Assembly (NCBI RefSeq): GCF_014295035.1
Contig: NZ_CP060404.1
Location: forward strand, 3,312,501 to 3,376,500
Source of the DNA: Streptomyces buecherae
Lineage (GTDB): Bacteria; Actinomycetota; Actinomycetes; Streptomycetales; Streptomycetaceae
Length of the DNA stretch: 64,000 nucleotides
Direction: 5' to 3'
Shown: piece after piece, positions 24,797 to 33,875 of the stretch
Numbering within the stretch: the stretch's first letter is position 1
Layout: every line of letters begins with the position of its first letter
Translations under genes and position numbers: made by a program
The notes under the pieces: model-generated
The model's input: only the letters and a program-made list of their open reading frames with translations
Told to the model about the DNA's origin: nothing
Database searches by the model: none

Positions 24797-27112
24797 ATGA
24801 CTCCCCCTCCCCTCGATCACGACCTCGGCGACGTCTCCGCGGCGTCCGAGGCACTCGACGCGACCGACGCCCCCGGGGCGGCCGGCCCGTCCGGCGGCCC
24901 CGGCGGCCCCGCGAGTGCCGCCGCCGCGCCGGCCACGGGGCAGGCGGACACGGATCGCACCCCAGCCGGGTCCGCGGGCGCGGGGGGCGGCGGGGAGGAG
25001 TCGGCGGCCGTCCGCACGCTGCGCCGGGTCTTCGGTTACGACGCCTTCCGTGGCCCGCAGGAGGAGATCATCGAGCACGTCGTCGGCGGCGGCGACGCGC
25101 TCGTGCTGATGCCGACCGGTGGCGGCAAGTCGCTGTGCTACCAGATCCCCGCGCTGGTGCGCGGCGGCGTCGGCGTCGTCATCTCGCCGCTGATCGCGCT
25201 CATGCAGGACCAGGTCGACGCGCTGCGCGCGCTCGGCGTGCGCGCCGGCTTCCTCAACTCCACGCAGGACTTCGAGGAGCGGCAGGTGGTCGAGGCGTCG
25301 TTCCTCGCCGGCGAGATCGACCTGCTCTACCTGGCCCCCGAGCGGCTGCGCACGGAGTCCACACTGCGGCTGCTCGACCGTGGCCAGATCTCGCTGTTCG
25401 CGATCGACGAGGCGCACTGCGTCGCCCAGTGGGGCCACGACTTCCGGCCCGACTACCTGGCCCTGTCCGCCCTGCACGAGCGCTGGCCCACCGTGCCGCG
25501 CATCGCGCTCACCGCGACGGCCACCGAGGCCACCCACGAGGAGATCGCCGTACGGCTGAACCTCAAGGACGCCCGGCACTTCGTCGCCAGCTTCGACCGG
25601 CCCAACATCCAGTACCGCATCGCGCCGAAGAACGAGCCGAAGAAGCAGCTCCTCGCGCTGCTGCGGAGCGAGCACCCGGGCGACGCGGGCATCGTCTACT
25701 GCCTCTCGCGCGGCTCGGTCGAGAAGACCGCCGAGTTCCTGGTGCGCAGCGGCATCGACGCGCTGCCGTACCACGCGGGGCTCGACTCCCGGGTGCGCGC
25801 CGCCAACCAGGCCAGGTTCCTGCGCGAGGACGGCGTGGTCATGGTCGCCACCATCGCGTTCGGGATGGGCATCGACAAGCCGGACGTGCGGTTCGTCGCC
25901 CACCTCGACCTGCCCAAGTCCGTCGAGGGCTACTACCAGGAGACCGGCCGCGCCGGGCGCGACGGGCTGCCGTCGACGGCCTGGCTCGCCTACGGGTACC
26001 AGGACGTGGTCCAGCAGCGGAAGATGATCGATGGCTCCGAGGGCGACGCCGCCCACCGGCGCCGGCTCGGCAGCCACCTGGACGCGATGCTCGCGCTGTG
26101 CGAGACGGTCGAGTGCCGCCGGGTGCACCTGCTGGCCTACTTCGGGCAGAAGTCCACGCCGTGCGGCAACTGCGACACCTGCCTGACCCCGCCCGACTCC
26201 TGGGACGGCACGGTCGCCGCGCAGAAGCTGCTGTCCACGGTGGTGCGCCTGGACCGGGAGCGGCGCCAGAAGTTCGGCGTGGGTCAGATCGTGGACATCC
26301 TGCTCGGCAAGAAGACCGCCAAGGTGATCCAGCACGACCACGACGCGCTGTCGGTCTTCGGCATCGGCGCCGACCTGCGCGAGTCCGAATGGCGGGGCGT
26401 GGCACGGCAGTTGCTGGCCCAGCGGCTGCTGGCGGTCGAGGGTGAGTACGGCACGCTGGTGCTCACCGACACCAGCGGCGAGGTGCTCAGCGGCCAGCGC
26501 AAGGTGCCGCTGCGGCGCGACCCGGAGCCGGCCAAGCGCGCGCCCAGGGCCGAGGCCAAGGGCGGTGGCGGCGGCTCGCGGCGGGCGGCGCCGGTGGACC
26601 TGCCGGAGCCGCTGGTGCCGGTCTTCGAGCGGCTACGGACCTGGCGGACGGCGATCGCGAAGGAGCAGGGCGTCCCGGCGTACGTGATCTTCCAGAACGC
26701 GACGTTGCAGGAGATCGCCGCGAGCGCCCCGAGCACGCTCGGCGAGCTGGGCGCGATCTCCGGCGTCGGTGAGAACAAGCTGGCCAAGTACGGGCAGCCG
26801 ATCCTCGACGTGCTGGCCGAGCTGCGTGCCGACGGCACCCTCCCGGCCGACGGCGGCCTTGATCACGACGCTGGTGGCGACACTGGTGACAGCGCCGGTA
26901 GCGGCGCCGGGGCGGGCGCCGGGGCGTCGGCCCAGCCCGCGCGCGCGGCGGCTCCGCGCGGCGGCCAGGCGGCGGGCGCGCGGGCGAGCGGCCCGGGCGC
27001 CGGCCCGAGCGGGAGTGGCGCGGGGCCCCGCGCGGCGGCGGCCGAATCGCTCTACGACTGGCCGGACGAGGAGCCCGAGCCGGAGCCCCCGTTCTGGGAC
27101 GAGGGCGCGTAA
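24797..27112 (+). CDS. recQ: ATP-dependent DNA helicase RecQ
   Basis: 771 residues. RecQ unwinds DNA 3' to 5' in recombination and fork repair. After a 70-residue Ala/Gly-rich tail at the N-terminus come helicase motifs 0 ([14 protein letters not shown]), I ([16 protein letters not shown]), II ([18 protein letters not shown], with the RecQ-specific aromatic loop), III (ALTATAT), IV, V and VI ([32 protein letters not shown]). The RQC zinc site is [12 protein letters not shown] followed by CGNCDTC. A winged helix and an HRDC domain ([20 protein letters not shown] ... [12 protein letters not shown]) follow. The C-terminal 90 residues are low complexity ending in an acidic tail. The upstream strong ATG is used. 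Confidence 0.95.
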   Translation: MTPPPLDHDLGDVSAASEALDATDAPGAAGPSGGPGGPASAAAAPATGQADTDRTPAGSAGAGGGGEESAAVRTLRRVFGYDAFRGPQEEIIEHVVGGGDALVLMPTGGGKSLCYQIPALVRGGVGVVISPLIALMQDQVDALRALGVRAGFLNSTQDFEERQVVEASFLAGEIDLLYLAPERLRTESTLRLLDRGQISLFAIDEAHCVAQWGHDFRPDYLALSALHERWPTVPRIALTATATEATHEEIAVRLNLKDARHFVASFDRPNIQYRIAPKNEPKKQLLALLRSEHPGDAGIVYCLSRGSVEKTAEFLVRSGIDALPYHAGLDSRVRAANQARFLREDGVVMVATIAFGMGIDKPDVRFVAHLDLPKSVEGYYQETGRAGRDGLPSTAWLAYGYQDVVQQRKMIDGSEGDAAHRRRLGSHLDAMLALCETVECRRVHLLAYFGQKSTPCGNCDTCLTPPDSWDGTVAAQKLLSTVVRLDRERRQKFGVGQIVDILLGKKTAKVIQHDHDALSVFGIGADLRESEWRGVARQLLAQRLLAVEGEYGTLVLTDTSGEVLSGQRKVPLRRDPEPAKRAPRAEAKGGGGGSRRAAPVDLPEPLVPVFERLRTWRTAIAKEQGVPAYVIFQNATLQEIAASAPSTLGELGAISGVGENKLAKYGQPILDVLAELRADGTLPADGGLDHDAGGDTGDSAGSGAGAGAGASAQPARAAAPRGGQAAGARASGPGAGPSGSGAGPRAAAAESLYDWPDEEPEPEPPFWDEGA

Positions 27113-27155
27113 CGGGCCGAGCGCCCGGCGGGGCCGGCCGGGGCGGCGTACGACG

Positions 27156-27218
27156 CGACCCGGCCGGGCCCGGTGGGTGCCGCCCTGTCGAGGACGGCGG
27201 CCGGGCCCGGCCGGGTCG
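27156..27218. terminator. Bidirectional terminator between recQ and the OsmC-like gene
   Basis: Perfect 18-base arms (27156-27173 and 27201-27218) enclose a further GCCGCC/GGCGGC pair. It sits between convergent genes. Confidence 0.8.
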
Positions 27219-27273
27219 TGGTGCGCGGGCCGGCGGCCGGGGGTGCGTGGCGCGCCCGGGGCCGCGGGGTGCG

Positions 27274-27705
27274 TCAGGCCAGCAGTTCGGCCTGGAGCGT
27301 GATGTTCTTGACGCCGGCCAGCGCCTGGCTGACCGGGCAGTTGGCCTTGGCGTCCGCCGCCGCGGCCTGGAAGTCCTCCTCGGACAGGCCGGGCACGCGG
27401 GCCTTGACGGTCAGCACGATGCCCGTGATGCCCTCGCCCGGCTGGAAGGTGACGTCGGCCCGGGTGTCCACCGACTCGACGGTGAAGCCCTTGCCGGCGA
27501 GGCCGTGCGAGAAGGCCATCGAGTAGCAGGAGGAGTGCGCCGCCGCGATCAGCTCCTCGGGGCTGGTGCGGCCGGCCGGCTCCTCCGCGCGGGAGGGCCA
27601 GCTCACGTCGTACGTGCCGAGCTTGGAGGAGTCCAGGGCGACGGTGCCCTTGCCCTCCAGCAGGTTGCCTTCCCAGTGCGTCTGTGCCGTGCGCGTCGTT
27701 GCCAT
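27274..27705 (-). CDS. OsmC family peroxiredoxin-like protein
   Basis: 143 residues. OsmC/Ohr proteins reduce organic hydroperoxides with two Cys. The first Cys lies in AAAHSSCYSMAFSHGLAGKG and the second in DAKANCPVSQALAG. The N-terminus, TTRTAQTHWEGNLLEGKGTV followed by SRAEEPAGRTSPEELIAA, is characteristic of the OsmC rather than the Ohr branch. It probably acts as a cytoplasmic dimer. GGGAG lies 10 bases before the ATG. Divergent from the TipA-like gene, with 243 bases between. Confidence 0.9.
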   Translation of the reverse strand: MATTRTAQTHWEGNLLEGKGTVALDSSKLGTYDVSWPSRAEEPAGRTSPEELIAAAHSSCYSMAFSHGLAGKGFTVESVDTRADVTFQPGEGITGIVLTVKARVPGLSEEDFQAAAADAKANCPVSQALAGVKNITLQAELLA

Positions 27706-27893
27706 GCGGATGCTCCCGGGTTCTCAGCGTAAAAGCGGTGTGCGCTGCTCAGCTTAGGGGCGCGACGGTGTCGGGCGGGGTTGCTCCGGCCGGCGATCGG
27801 GCAACGCCTGGCGTACGGCGTTCCCGCGCGCGTGACGGGGCGGGGGCCGGGCCGGTGGGCGCGTGGCCCGGAGGGGGCGGGTTCGGGTCCCGG

Positions 27894-27924
27894 TTGACCC
27901 TCACCTCGCGTCAGGCTCCAGGCT
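27894..27924 (+). promoter_or_regulatory. MerR-type promoter with 19-base spacer and embedded palindrome
   Basis: TTGACC (27894-27899) and CAGGCT (27919-27924) are 19 bases apart, the overlong spacing that MerR activators compensate. A 17-base imperfect palindrome, CCTCACCTCGCGTCAGG (27899-27915), fills the spacer. It resembles in length and half-site the TipA site I recall (CCTCACGTCACGTGAGG). The start of the MerR gene is 25 bases downstream. Confidence 0.7.
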
Positions 27925-27948
27925 TTTCCCGAACGGGAGGTCACCACC

Positions 27949-28722
27949 ATGAGCTATTCAGTCGGGCAGGTCGCCGGCTTCGCGGGGGTCACGGTGCGCA
28001 CCCTGCACCACTACGACAAGGCGGGGCTGCTGACGCCGAGCGAGCGCAGCCCGGCCGGTTACCGGCTCTACGGCGACGCCGACCTGGCCCGCCTCCAACA
28101 GATCCTCTTCTACCGCGAACTCGGCTTCCCCCTCGACGAGATCGCCGCCATCCTGCGTGACCCGCAGGCCAACGCGCTCGACGCGCTCCGTACCCGACAC
28201 CGCGAACTCACCGCGCAGATCACCGCGTTGCGGCGGCTGGTCGAGGTCGCCGAGCAGGCCATGGAGGTGCGGCGCACGGGCGTCCAGCTCTCCCCGCGCG
28301 AGCGCTTCGAGGTGTTCGGGGAGGTGGCGTTCGACCTGAGCTACGCCACCGAGGCGCACCTGAAGTGGGGCGCGAGCGAGGGTTACCAGCAGGCGATGGC
28401 CCGCGCCGCCGAGCACACCAAGGAGGACTGGCGGCACCTGATGGCGGAGGCGGCCGAGTGGCGGAAGCGGCTGCTCGACGCGTTCGACCGGGGCGTGGCG
28501 CCCGACGGGGAACTGGCGCTGGAGCTGGCCGAGGAGCACCGCCAGCACATCGCGCGGTGGTTCGCGCCGTGCCCGCCCGAGATGCACTGCCGCATCGCCG
28601 ACGACTACCTGGCCGACGCCCGCGCGTTCGCGCTGGTCGTGCCGCCGGCCGAGCAGCGGCCCGGGCTCGCCGAGTTCCTGCACGCGGCGGTGCGGGCGGG
28701 CGCCCGGCGCCGGCGGGGGTGA
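27949..28722 (+). CDS. TipA-like MerR family regulator with TipAS drug-binding domain
   Basis: 257 residues. The N-terminal MerR domain (SYSVGQVAGFAGVTVRTLHH YDKAGLLTPSERSPAGYRLY) and helix region QILFYRELGFPLDEIAAIL are close to Streptomyces TipA. A dimerisation coiled coil follows, and from residue about 105 a TipAS-like domain: PRERFEVFGEVAFDLSYATE, HTKEDWRHLMAEAAEW, EEHRQHIARWFAPCPPEMHC. TipA activates its promoter on binding thiopeptides and other drugs, some covalently through Cys. Here the two Cys are C208 and C214, six apart; in TipA they are seven apart. GGGAGG precedes the ATG. It is probably autoactivated from the promoter at 27894, and the glycosyltransferase gene follows after 7 bases. 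Confidence 0.88.
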   Translation: MSYSVGQVAGFAGVTVRTLHHYDKAGLLTPSERSPAGYRLYGDADLARLQQILFYRELGFPLDEIAAILRDPQANALDALRTRHRELTAQITALRRLVEVAEQAMEVRRTGVQLSPRERFEVFGEVAFDLSYATEAHLKWGASEGYQQAMARAAEHTKEDWRHLMAEAAEWRKRLLDAFDRGVAPDGELALELAEEHRQHIARWFAPCPPEMHCRIADDYLADARAFALVVPPAEQRPGLAEFLHAAVRAGARRRRG

Positions 28723-28729
28723 CGCGGCG

Positions 28730-30019
28730 ATGAAGATCCTGATCATGGCCGCCGGCTCGCGCGGCGACGTCGTCCCGTACACCGGTGTCGGCGCCAGGCT
28801 GCGCGCGGCGGGCCACGAGGTCACGCTCGCCACGCACGCGCCGTACGCGCGCGCGGCGGCCGACGCCGGCCTGGCCTTCCGCCCGCTGCCGGCCGACCCG
28901 CGCGGCGGGGACGCGCGCGAGGGCATGGGCGAGGACGAGGGCGCGGGCGGGAGTGGGGGCGCGAGCGGCGGTGGGGGCTCGGCGCCACGGGGGCGGCGGG
29001 CGCTGTTGCGGACCGCGTCCGCCTTCGTCGGGCGGCTCGGGCAGGGCATGGTCGACGCCGCGGAACCCGGCACCGACCTGCTGCTTCTGTCCACCACCAC
29101 CGCCCCGCTCGGCTGGCACATCGCCGAGGCGCTGGAGGCGCCCAGCCTGGGCCTGTATCTCCAGCCGACCGCGCCCACCGGGGACTTCCCACCGGTCGTC
29201 GGCGGCACCCGGTCGCTGGGCCGGTGGGGCAACCGCGCCGCGGGAAGGCTCGCGCTGCGCGTGGTGGACCGTATCCACGCGGACGCCGCCCGCGACCTGC
29301 GGCGCCGGCTCGGGCTGCCGGCGGCCGAGGCGCGCGCGGTGCGCGGGGCCCGGGAGGCGGCCCGGTGGCTCGTGCTGCACGGGTTCAGCCAGGCGCTGGT
29401 GCCCCGGCCACGGGACTGGCGGACGGGGCTTGAGGTCACCGGCAACTGGTGGCCGCACCTGCCCGCCGACGCCGCGCTCCCCGTCGAACTCGCGGACTTC
29501 CTCGCGGCCGGCCCGCCCCCGGTGTTCGTCGGCTTCGGCAGCATGGGCGGCGGCGCCGGCGAGCGGCTGAGCGAGCTGGCCGCGCGGGCGCTGCGCGACG
29601 CCGGCGTGCGGGGCGTGGTGCAGGCGGGCTGGGCGGGCCTGGCCGCGCACGGCGACGACGTGCTGACCGTCGGGGAGGTGCCGCACGCCCTGCTCTTCCC
29701 GCACGTGGCGGCCGTGGTCCAGCACGCGGGGGCCGGCACCGCCGCGGCGGCGGCCCGCGCCGGCGTGCCGACGGTGCCGGTGCCGGTCCTGGCCGACCAG
29801 CCGTTCTGGGCCCGCCGCCTGGCGGCCAGCGGCGCGGCCACGCCCCCGATCCCGTTCGCGGAGCTGACGGCGGAGCGCCTCACGGCGGCGATCACCACGG
29901 CCGTACGGGAACCGGCGCCGCGCTCCGGCGCGCAGCGGCTCGCGCGCGCGATGGCCACGGAGGACGGGGCGGGGGCGGTGCTCCGCGCGGTGGGCGCGCT
30001 CGCGGCGGCGGGCGGATAG
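28730..30019 (+). CDS. GT1-type glycosyltransferase (macrolide/sterol glycosyltransferase-like)
   Basis: 429 residues. UDP-sugar-dependent GT-B fold. The N-domain begins MKILIMAAGSRGDVVPYTGV GARLRAAGHEVTLATHAPY, like antibiotic and sterol glycosyltransferases. The C-domain has PPVFVGFGSMGGGAGERLSE and the donor-binding signature HVAAVVQHAGAGTAAAAARA GVPTVPVPVLADQPFWARRL. It likely attaches a sugar to a hydrophobic small molecule, as macrolide-inactivating enzymes do. A Gly/Asp/Glu-rich insert lies at residues about 62-85. Cotranscribed with the TipA-like regulator (7-base gap), suggesting drug-induced modification; a biosynthetic role is the alternative. Confidence 0.85.
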   Translation: MKILIMAAGSRGDVVPYTGVGARLRAAGHEVTLATHAPYARAAADAGLAFRPLPADPRGGDAREGMGEDEGAGGSGGASGGGGSAPRGRRALLRTASAFVGRLGQGMVDAAEPGTDLLLLSTTTAPLGWHIAEALEAPSLGLYLQPTAPTGDFPPVVGGTRSLGRWGNRAAGRLALRVVDRIHADAARDLRRRLGLPAAEARAVRGAREAARWLVLHGFSQALVPRPRDWRTGLEVTGNWWPHLPADAALPVELADFLAAGPPPVFVGFGSMGGGAGERLSELAARALRDAGVRGVVQAGWAGLAAHGDDVLTVGEVPHALLFPHVAAVVQHAGAGTAAAAARAGVPTVPVPVLADQPFWARRLAASGAATPPIPFAELTAERLTAAITTAVREPAPRSGAQRLARAMATEDGAGAVLRAVGALAAAGG

Positions 30020-30058
30020 CGCGGGGCACGGAGGGGCGGGGCACGGAGGGGGCGGGGT

Positions 30059-30091
30059 GCCGGCGGGCGGAGCGGGGGGCCGCCCGCCGGC
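30059..30091 (+). terminator. Terminator after the glycosyltransferase gene
   Basis: Perfect 12-base arms, 30059-30070 and 30080-30091, with a 9-base loop, 40 bases past the stop. Just before it GCGGGGCACGGAGGG is directly repeated. Confidence 0.65.
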
Positions 30092-30304
30092 GGGCGGGGG
30101 CGGTTTCCGACCGCGTGGCGTGTCCTTCGCGTCGACTTCTCGGCGCGCGGGTGCCCGGCGGCCGGGGGCACTTCCCCCGCGGGCGGCTGGGCCCCAGGAT
30201 GTGTCGCCGAGGGCGCGGGGCGGGCCGCCTCCGGCGACCGCCGCCGCGCGGCGACGAGCGTGCCAGCGGCTCGCCCAGGTCCCCGGAACCAAGGAGCAGC
30301 GGCC

Positions 30305-31486
30305 ATGTCCGTGCCGGACGAGAACACCACCGTCGTGATCGTGGGCGCGGGCGTCGCCGGCCTCACGCTCGGCACCTTCCTGCTGCGCGGCGGCGTCGAC
30401 TGCGTCGTACTGGAGCGGCGCGAGCGCGCGTACGTCGAGCGGCGGCAGCGCGCGGGGGTCGTCGACTCGCGGGCGGTGCGCATGTTCCGCGCGTGGGGCC
30501 TGGCCGACCGGGTCGTCGGCGGCGTTCCCCTGGAGCCGGTGCTGCACTTCCGCCTCGACGGCGAGCCACGACCCTTCCGGTACGCGACCGACGGCCACGC
30601 CGACGCCCGCCTGTGCCCCCAGCAGGTGCTCGTACGCAACCTCATCGACGTGTTCGTCAGCGACGGCGGCGACCTGCGCTTCGGGGCCGAGGACGTGGAG
30701 CTGGCGGACATCGCCGGTCCCCGGCCGCGCGTGCGCTACCGGGACGGCGCGGGCGTGACCCGCACTGTTGGCTGCGACGTCGTCGCCGGCTGCGACGGCG
30801 AGCACGGCGTCAGCCGGACCAGCGTCCCCGCCGGGGCGCTGACCAGCTACTCCCGGAACTTCGGGTACGCCTGGCTGTCCGTACTGGCCGATGCCCCCGC
30901 CAGCCGTCAGACCACGATGGCGATTCACGACCGGGGCTTCGCCAGCCAGTTCCCGCGCGGCCCGGGGGCGAGCCGCTGCTACCTCCAGTGCCCGCTGGAC
31001 ACCGTCGTCGAGGAGTGGTCGGACGATCGGGTCTGGGGGGAGATCGAGACGCGCTTCGGGGAGTCGGTCGCCGCGCGAGGGCCGATCACCAGCAAGACGC
31101 TGGTGCCGCTGCGTAGCGTCGTCCACGAGCCGATGCGCCACGGCCGCCTGTTCCTGCTCGGCGACGCCGCGCACGTCGTGCCGCCCACGGGCGGCAAGGG
31201 CATGAACCTGGCCCTGCACGACGCCGGCGTCCTCGCCACGGCCATCCTGGCGTGGTCCACGGAGCGGGACCCGAGCCTGCTGGAGGCGTACTCCGCGACC
31301 TGCCTGAGGCACGTGTGGAACTACCAGGCGTACGCCGCGTGGGTCACCGACCTCGTGCACGACGCCGGGGACGCCTCCTACCGGGGCGCGTTCCGGCACC
31401 GCCTGGCGCGCGCCGAGTTCGAACGCCTCTTCGACTCCGAGACCGCCGGCCGACTCTTCGGCGAGTTCCTCACCGGCCTGAACTGA
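30305..31486 (+). CDS. PobA-like FAD-dependent aromatic hydroxylase
   Basis: 393 residues, start ATG with AAGGAG upstream. The group A flavoprotein monooxygenase motifs are present: VVIVGAGVAGLTLGTFLL (FAD, residues about 10-27), the DG motif VVAGCDGEHGVSRTSVP and the GD motif RLFLLGDAAHVVPPTGGKGM. Overall order matches 4-hydroxybenzoate 3-monooxygenase PobA, including RAGVVDSRAVRMFR and PLRSVVHEPMRHG. The PobA substrate residues are mostly absent: the region aligned with Tyr201 (ASRQTTMAIHDRGF) has no Tyr, Ser212 is Phe and the C-terminal Tyr385 region reads ARAEFERLFDSE. Arg214 and Tyr222 equivalents remain. It probably hydroxylates an aromatic acid or another phenol. Confidence 0.8.
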   Translation: MSVPDENTTVVIVGAGVAGLTLGTFLLRGGVDCVVLERRERAYVERRQRAGVVDSRAVRMFRAWGLADRVVGGVPLEPVLHFRLDGEPRPFRYATDGHADARLCPQQVLVRNLIDVFVSDGGDLRFGAEDVELADIAGPRPRVRYRDGAGVTRTVGCDVVAGCDGEHGVSRTSVPAGALTSYSRNFGYAWLSVLADAPASRQTTMAIHDRGFASQFPRGPGASRCYLQCPLDTVVEEWSDDRVWGEIETRFGESVAARGPITSKTLVPLRSVVHEPMRHGRLFLLGDAAHVVPPTGGKGMNLALHDAGVLATAILAWSTERDPSLLEAYSATCLRHVWNYQAYAAWVTDLVHDAGDASYRGAFRHRLARAEFERLFDSETAGRLFGEFLTGLN

Positions 31487-31515
31487 GACCGCCCGCTCGC
31501 CCCACACCGTCCACC

Positions 31516-31540
31516 GCCCCGGCCCGCGTGCGGCCGGGGC
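31516..31540. terminator. Terminator between convergent genes
   Basis: GCCCCGGCC (31516-31524) and GGCCGGGGC (31532-31540) with a 7-base loop, 30 bases after the hydroxylase stop and 13 bases before the stop of the opposing gene. Confidence 0.7.
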
Positions 31541-31553
31541 TCGGGCGGGGCGC

Positions 31554-33422
31554 CTACTCCATGTTGTCGGGGCAGGGCGTGCCGCGCGGGAACTGGTAGG
31601 GCGCGCCGATCCGGTACGTCCCGGCGTGCGGCGCGTGCAGCACCGTCCACTCGTCCTCCGGCTGCCCGTCCTTGGCCTCCACGACGCGCTTGGTCAGGCA
31701 GCCTTTGAGGTTGACCGGCGCGCCGCCGTCGACGTCGGACTTGGGCGCCTTGATGCGGTCGCCCTTGCGGTCCACGAGGCCGAGCCAGGGCGAGTACGGG
31801 ACGCGGATGAGGACCGGGCCCGGCTCCTTGACGGTGAGGGTGAGCTGGTCGGGCTCCGCGCTCACCAGCTTGCCGGGCGGCTCGGCCACCGGCGTCGGGT
31901 CCTCGACCTTGAACAGCTTCCAGCTCGCGTTGGACCAGATCTCCTCCAGGTACGGCAACCCGTCGAAGATCAACTCCGCCTCCTTCTCACCGGCGGTGTC
32001 CACCTTGCCGGTCGGCAGGACGACGTAGTGCACGGCCCAGCGGTTGAGCCAGGCGCGGTAGCTGTGCGGGGTGAGCGTGTCGTCGTAGAAGATCGGGTTG
32101 CGCTCCAGGTCGGCCTGGCGGTTCCAGCCACGGGCCAGGTTGACGTAGCGCAGCAGGGCCGAGGACTCGCGGTGGCTCTTGGCCGGCACGACCTCGACCC
32201 GGCCCTGCTCCTTGGCCTTGACCTGCTTGAGCTGGTCCAGCATGGGCGCCAGCTCACGGGCCCAGGCGGCGGACGGGGTCGTGTTGACGATGTCGTCACC
32301 CGACTTGAAGCCCTGCCACACGGTGAGGGCCACCAGCGCGGTCACCAGCGCCGTCCACTGCCGGCCGGCGCGCAGCAGCTCCGCCCGGCGGGGCCGGGTG
32401 TACTCCGACAGCGCGGCGACCAGCACCACGCCGCCGAACAGCATGCCGAGCCGGGTGATGTTGCTGCCGATCTGCGAGGGGATCAGCCAGGTGAGGAGGA
32501 CGGCGAGCGAGTACAGGCCGCCGACGAAGCGCACCGTGCGCCAGCTCTTCGGGCAGAACACGACGGCGCCGATGCCGGACAGCAGCGGCAGGATCGTCGA
32601 CGGGAAGGTCATCGGCTGCTCGCCGGAGAACGGGAACAGCCACCAGGACAGGGCCACCACGATGGTGGGCGTGACCCCGAGCGCGTAGGCCGCCCAGCGC
32701 CGCTTGGTCAGCCACAGGGCCGCCGCCACGATGCCCACGAACAGGCCGGCCACCGGGCTGCCCATGGTCGCCAGGGCCGCCAGCAGCGCGGCCAGCAGCC
32801 AGCGAACGACCCGGTGCAGGGCCCGCGTGGAGCGCCACCGGGTCGGCCAGGCGAAGATCACGGCGAGCGCGCCGAGCCCGAACATCGTGCCGAGCCCGAA
32901 CGTCACGCGCCCCGATATCGCGTTGCAGACCAGCGCGAACGCCGCGTACAGCGCGGGCCACATCGGCCTGCTCACCGCGCGGCTGCGCACCAGGAGCAGC
33001 GCCACGAGCCCCGCGGAGAGCGTGCCCGCTATCACCATCGTGGTGCGGACCCCGAGCACGGCCATCAGATAGGGCGAGATCACGCTGTACGAGACGGGGT
33101 GCATGCCCCCGTACCAGGCCAGGTTGTACGCCGAGCCGGGGTGCTGGAGGGCGAACTCGGCCCACGCGTCCTGCGCGGCCATGTCACCGCCGCTGTTGGC
33201 CACCACCAGCACCCACACCAGGTGCAGCAGGCCGGCGAAGATCAGCGCGGCGGGAACGGGTCGCCAGAGCGCGAGGGCGATTCGGCGAAGCATGCCTGGC
33301 CGCTCCAGGGTGTCGACCGAGCCGCCTTCGCCCTCCCCCGACCGCCGCTGTGCGGGTACGCGTATCTGTCCCGTGGCGCTCGCGTCTTCCTGGTCCGTCC
33401 GCGCCGGATCAACGGTGGTCAC
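31554..33422 (-). CDS. Polytopic membrane protein, GT-C-like glycosyltransferase candidate
   Basis: 622 residues. A 50-residue charged N-terminus, then at least 11 membrane segments (from PVPAALIFAGLLHLVWVLVV to ALVTALVALTVWQGF), and a C-terminal extracellular domain of about 230 residues (from GDDIVNTTPSAAWARELAPM to PCPDNME). An acidic patch after TM1 (NSGGDMAAQDAWAEFALQHP) is reminiscent of the catalytic loop of GT-C enzymes using polyprenyl-phosphate sugars. Conserved in Streptomyces beside the D-Ala-D-Ala carboxypeptidase gene, so a cell-envelope role is likely. GTG 33422 has GGGGAG upstream. The activity is inferred; it could be a transporter-like protein of another kind. Confidence 0.6.
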   Translation of the reverse strand: MTTVDPARTDQEDASATGQIRVPAQRRSGEGEGGSVDTLERPGMLRRIALALWRPVPAALIFAGLLHLVWVLVVANSGGDMAAQDAWAEFALQHPGSAYNLAWYGGMHPVSYSVISPYLMAVLGVRTTMVIAGTLSAGLVALLLVRSRAVSRPMWPALYAAFALVCNAISGRVTFGLGTMFGLGALAVIFAWPTRWRSTRALHRVVRWLLAALLAALATMGSPVAGLFVGIVAAALWLTKRRWAAYALGVTPTIVVALSWWLFPFSGEQPMTFPSTILPLLSGIGAVVFCPKSWRTVRFVGGLYSLAVLLTWLIPSQIGSNITRLGMLFGGVVLVAALSEYTRPRRAELLRAGRQWTALVTALVALTVWQGFKSGDDIVNTTPSAAWARELAPMLDQLKQVKAKEQGRVEVVPAKSHRESSALLRYVNLARGWNRQADLERNPIFYDDTLTPHSYRAWLNRWAVHYVVLPTGKVDTAGEKEAELIFDGLPYLEEIWSNASWKLFKVEDPTPVAEPPGKLVSAEPDQLTLTVKEPGPVLIRVPYSPWLGLVDRKGDRIKAPKSDVDGGAPVNLKGCLTKRVVEAKDGQPEDEWTVLHAPHAGTYRIGAPYQFPRGTPCPDNME

Positions 33423-33783
33423 TGCAGCTCTCCCCGTCTGCCCCGAGGGTCATCCCCCATCTTCAGCGCTCTTCGGGCTGGTCTGCCACCCGATGGTCTC
33501 GCGCTGGTCCGCGATGGGGCGCGTGCGATGACAGGCCCGGTCGGACCGTGGCGACGCTAGCACGACCGCACCCCCTGCTCTTCCCGGATCGGCGCGTGAC
33601 CTCGGCTTTCGCCGACTCTTCACCGTCCGGCTGTGCGTAAGGTCACCGCGTCCGGGCGCCCCCGCACGCGGGTCGGTCACCGGCCGCGCACGGCACGCGC
33701 ACCGGGCGGGCACGTTCCGGGCGTCGTGCGCCGGCGCGGGCGTACGACGCGAGTCCCTGCCCGGCGGGCGGCCCGGCCGGGCA

Positions 33784-33820
33784 CGGCCACGCCGCCCGCC
33801 GGGAGCGGGCGGCGTGGCCG
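33784..33820 (-). terminator. Terminator of the D-Ala-D-Ala carboxypeptidase gene
   Basis: Perfect 16-base arms, 33784-33799 and 33805-33820, with a 5-base loop, 56 bases beyond the minus-strand stop at 33876. Confidence 0.8.
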
Positions 33821-33875
33821 GGGCGCCGCGCGGCCTGTGTGCTGACCCCGCGGGTGGCGGGTCAGAACGGGCCGG

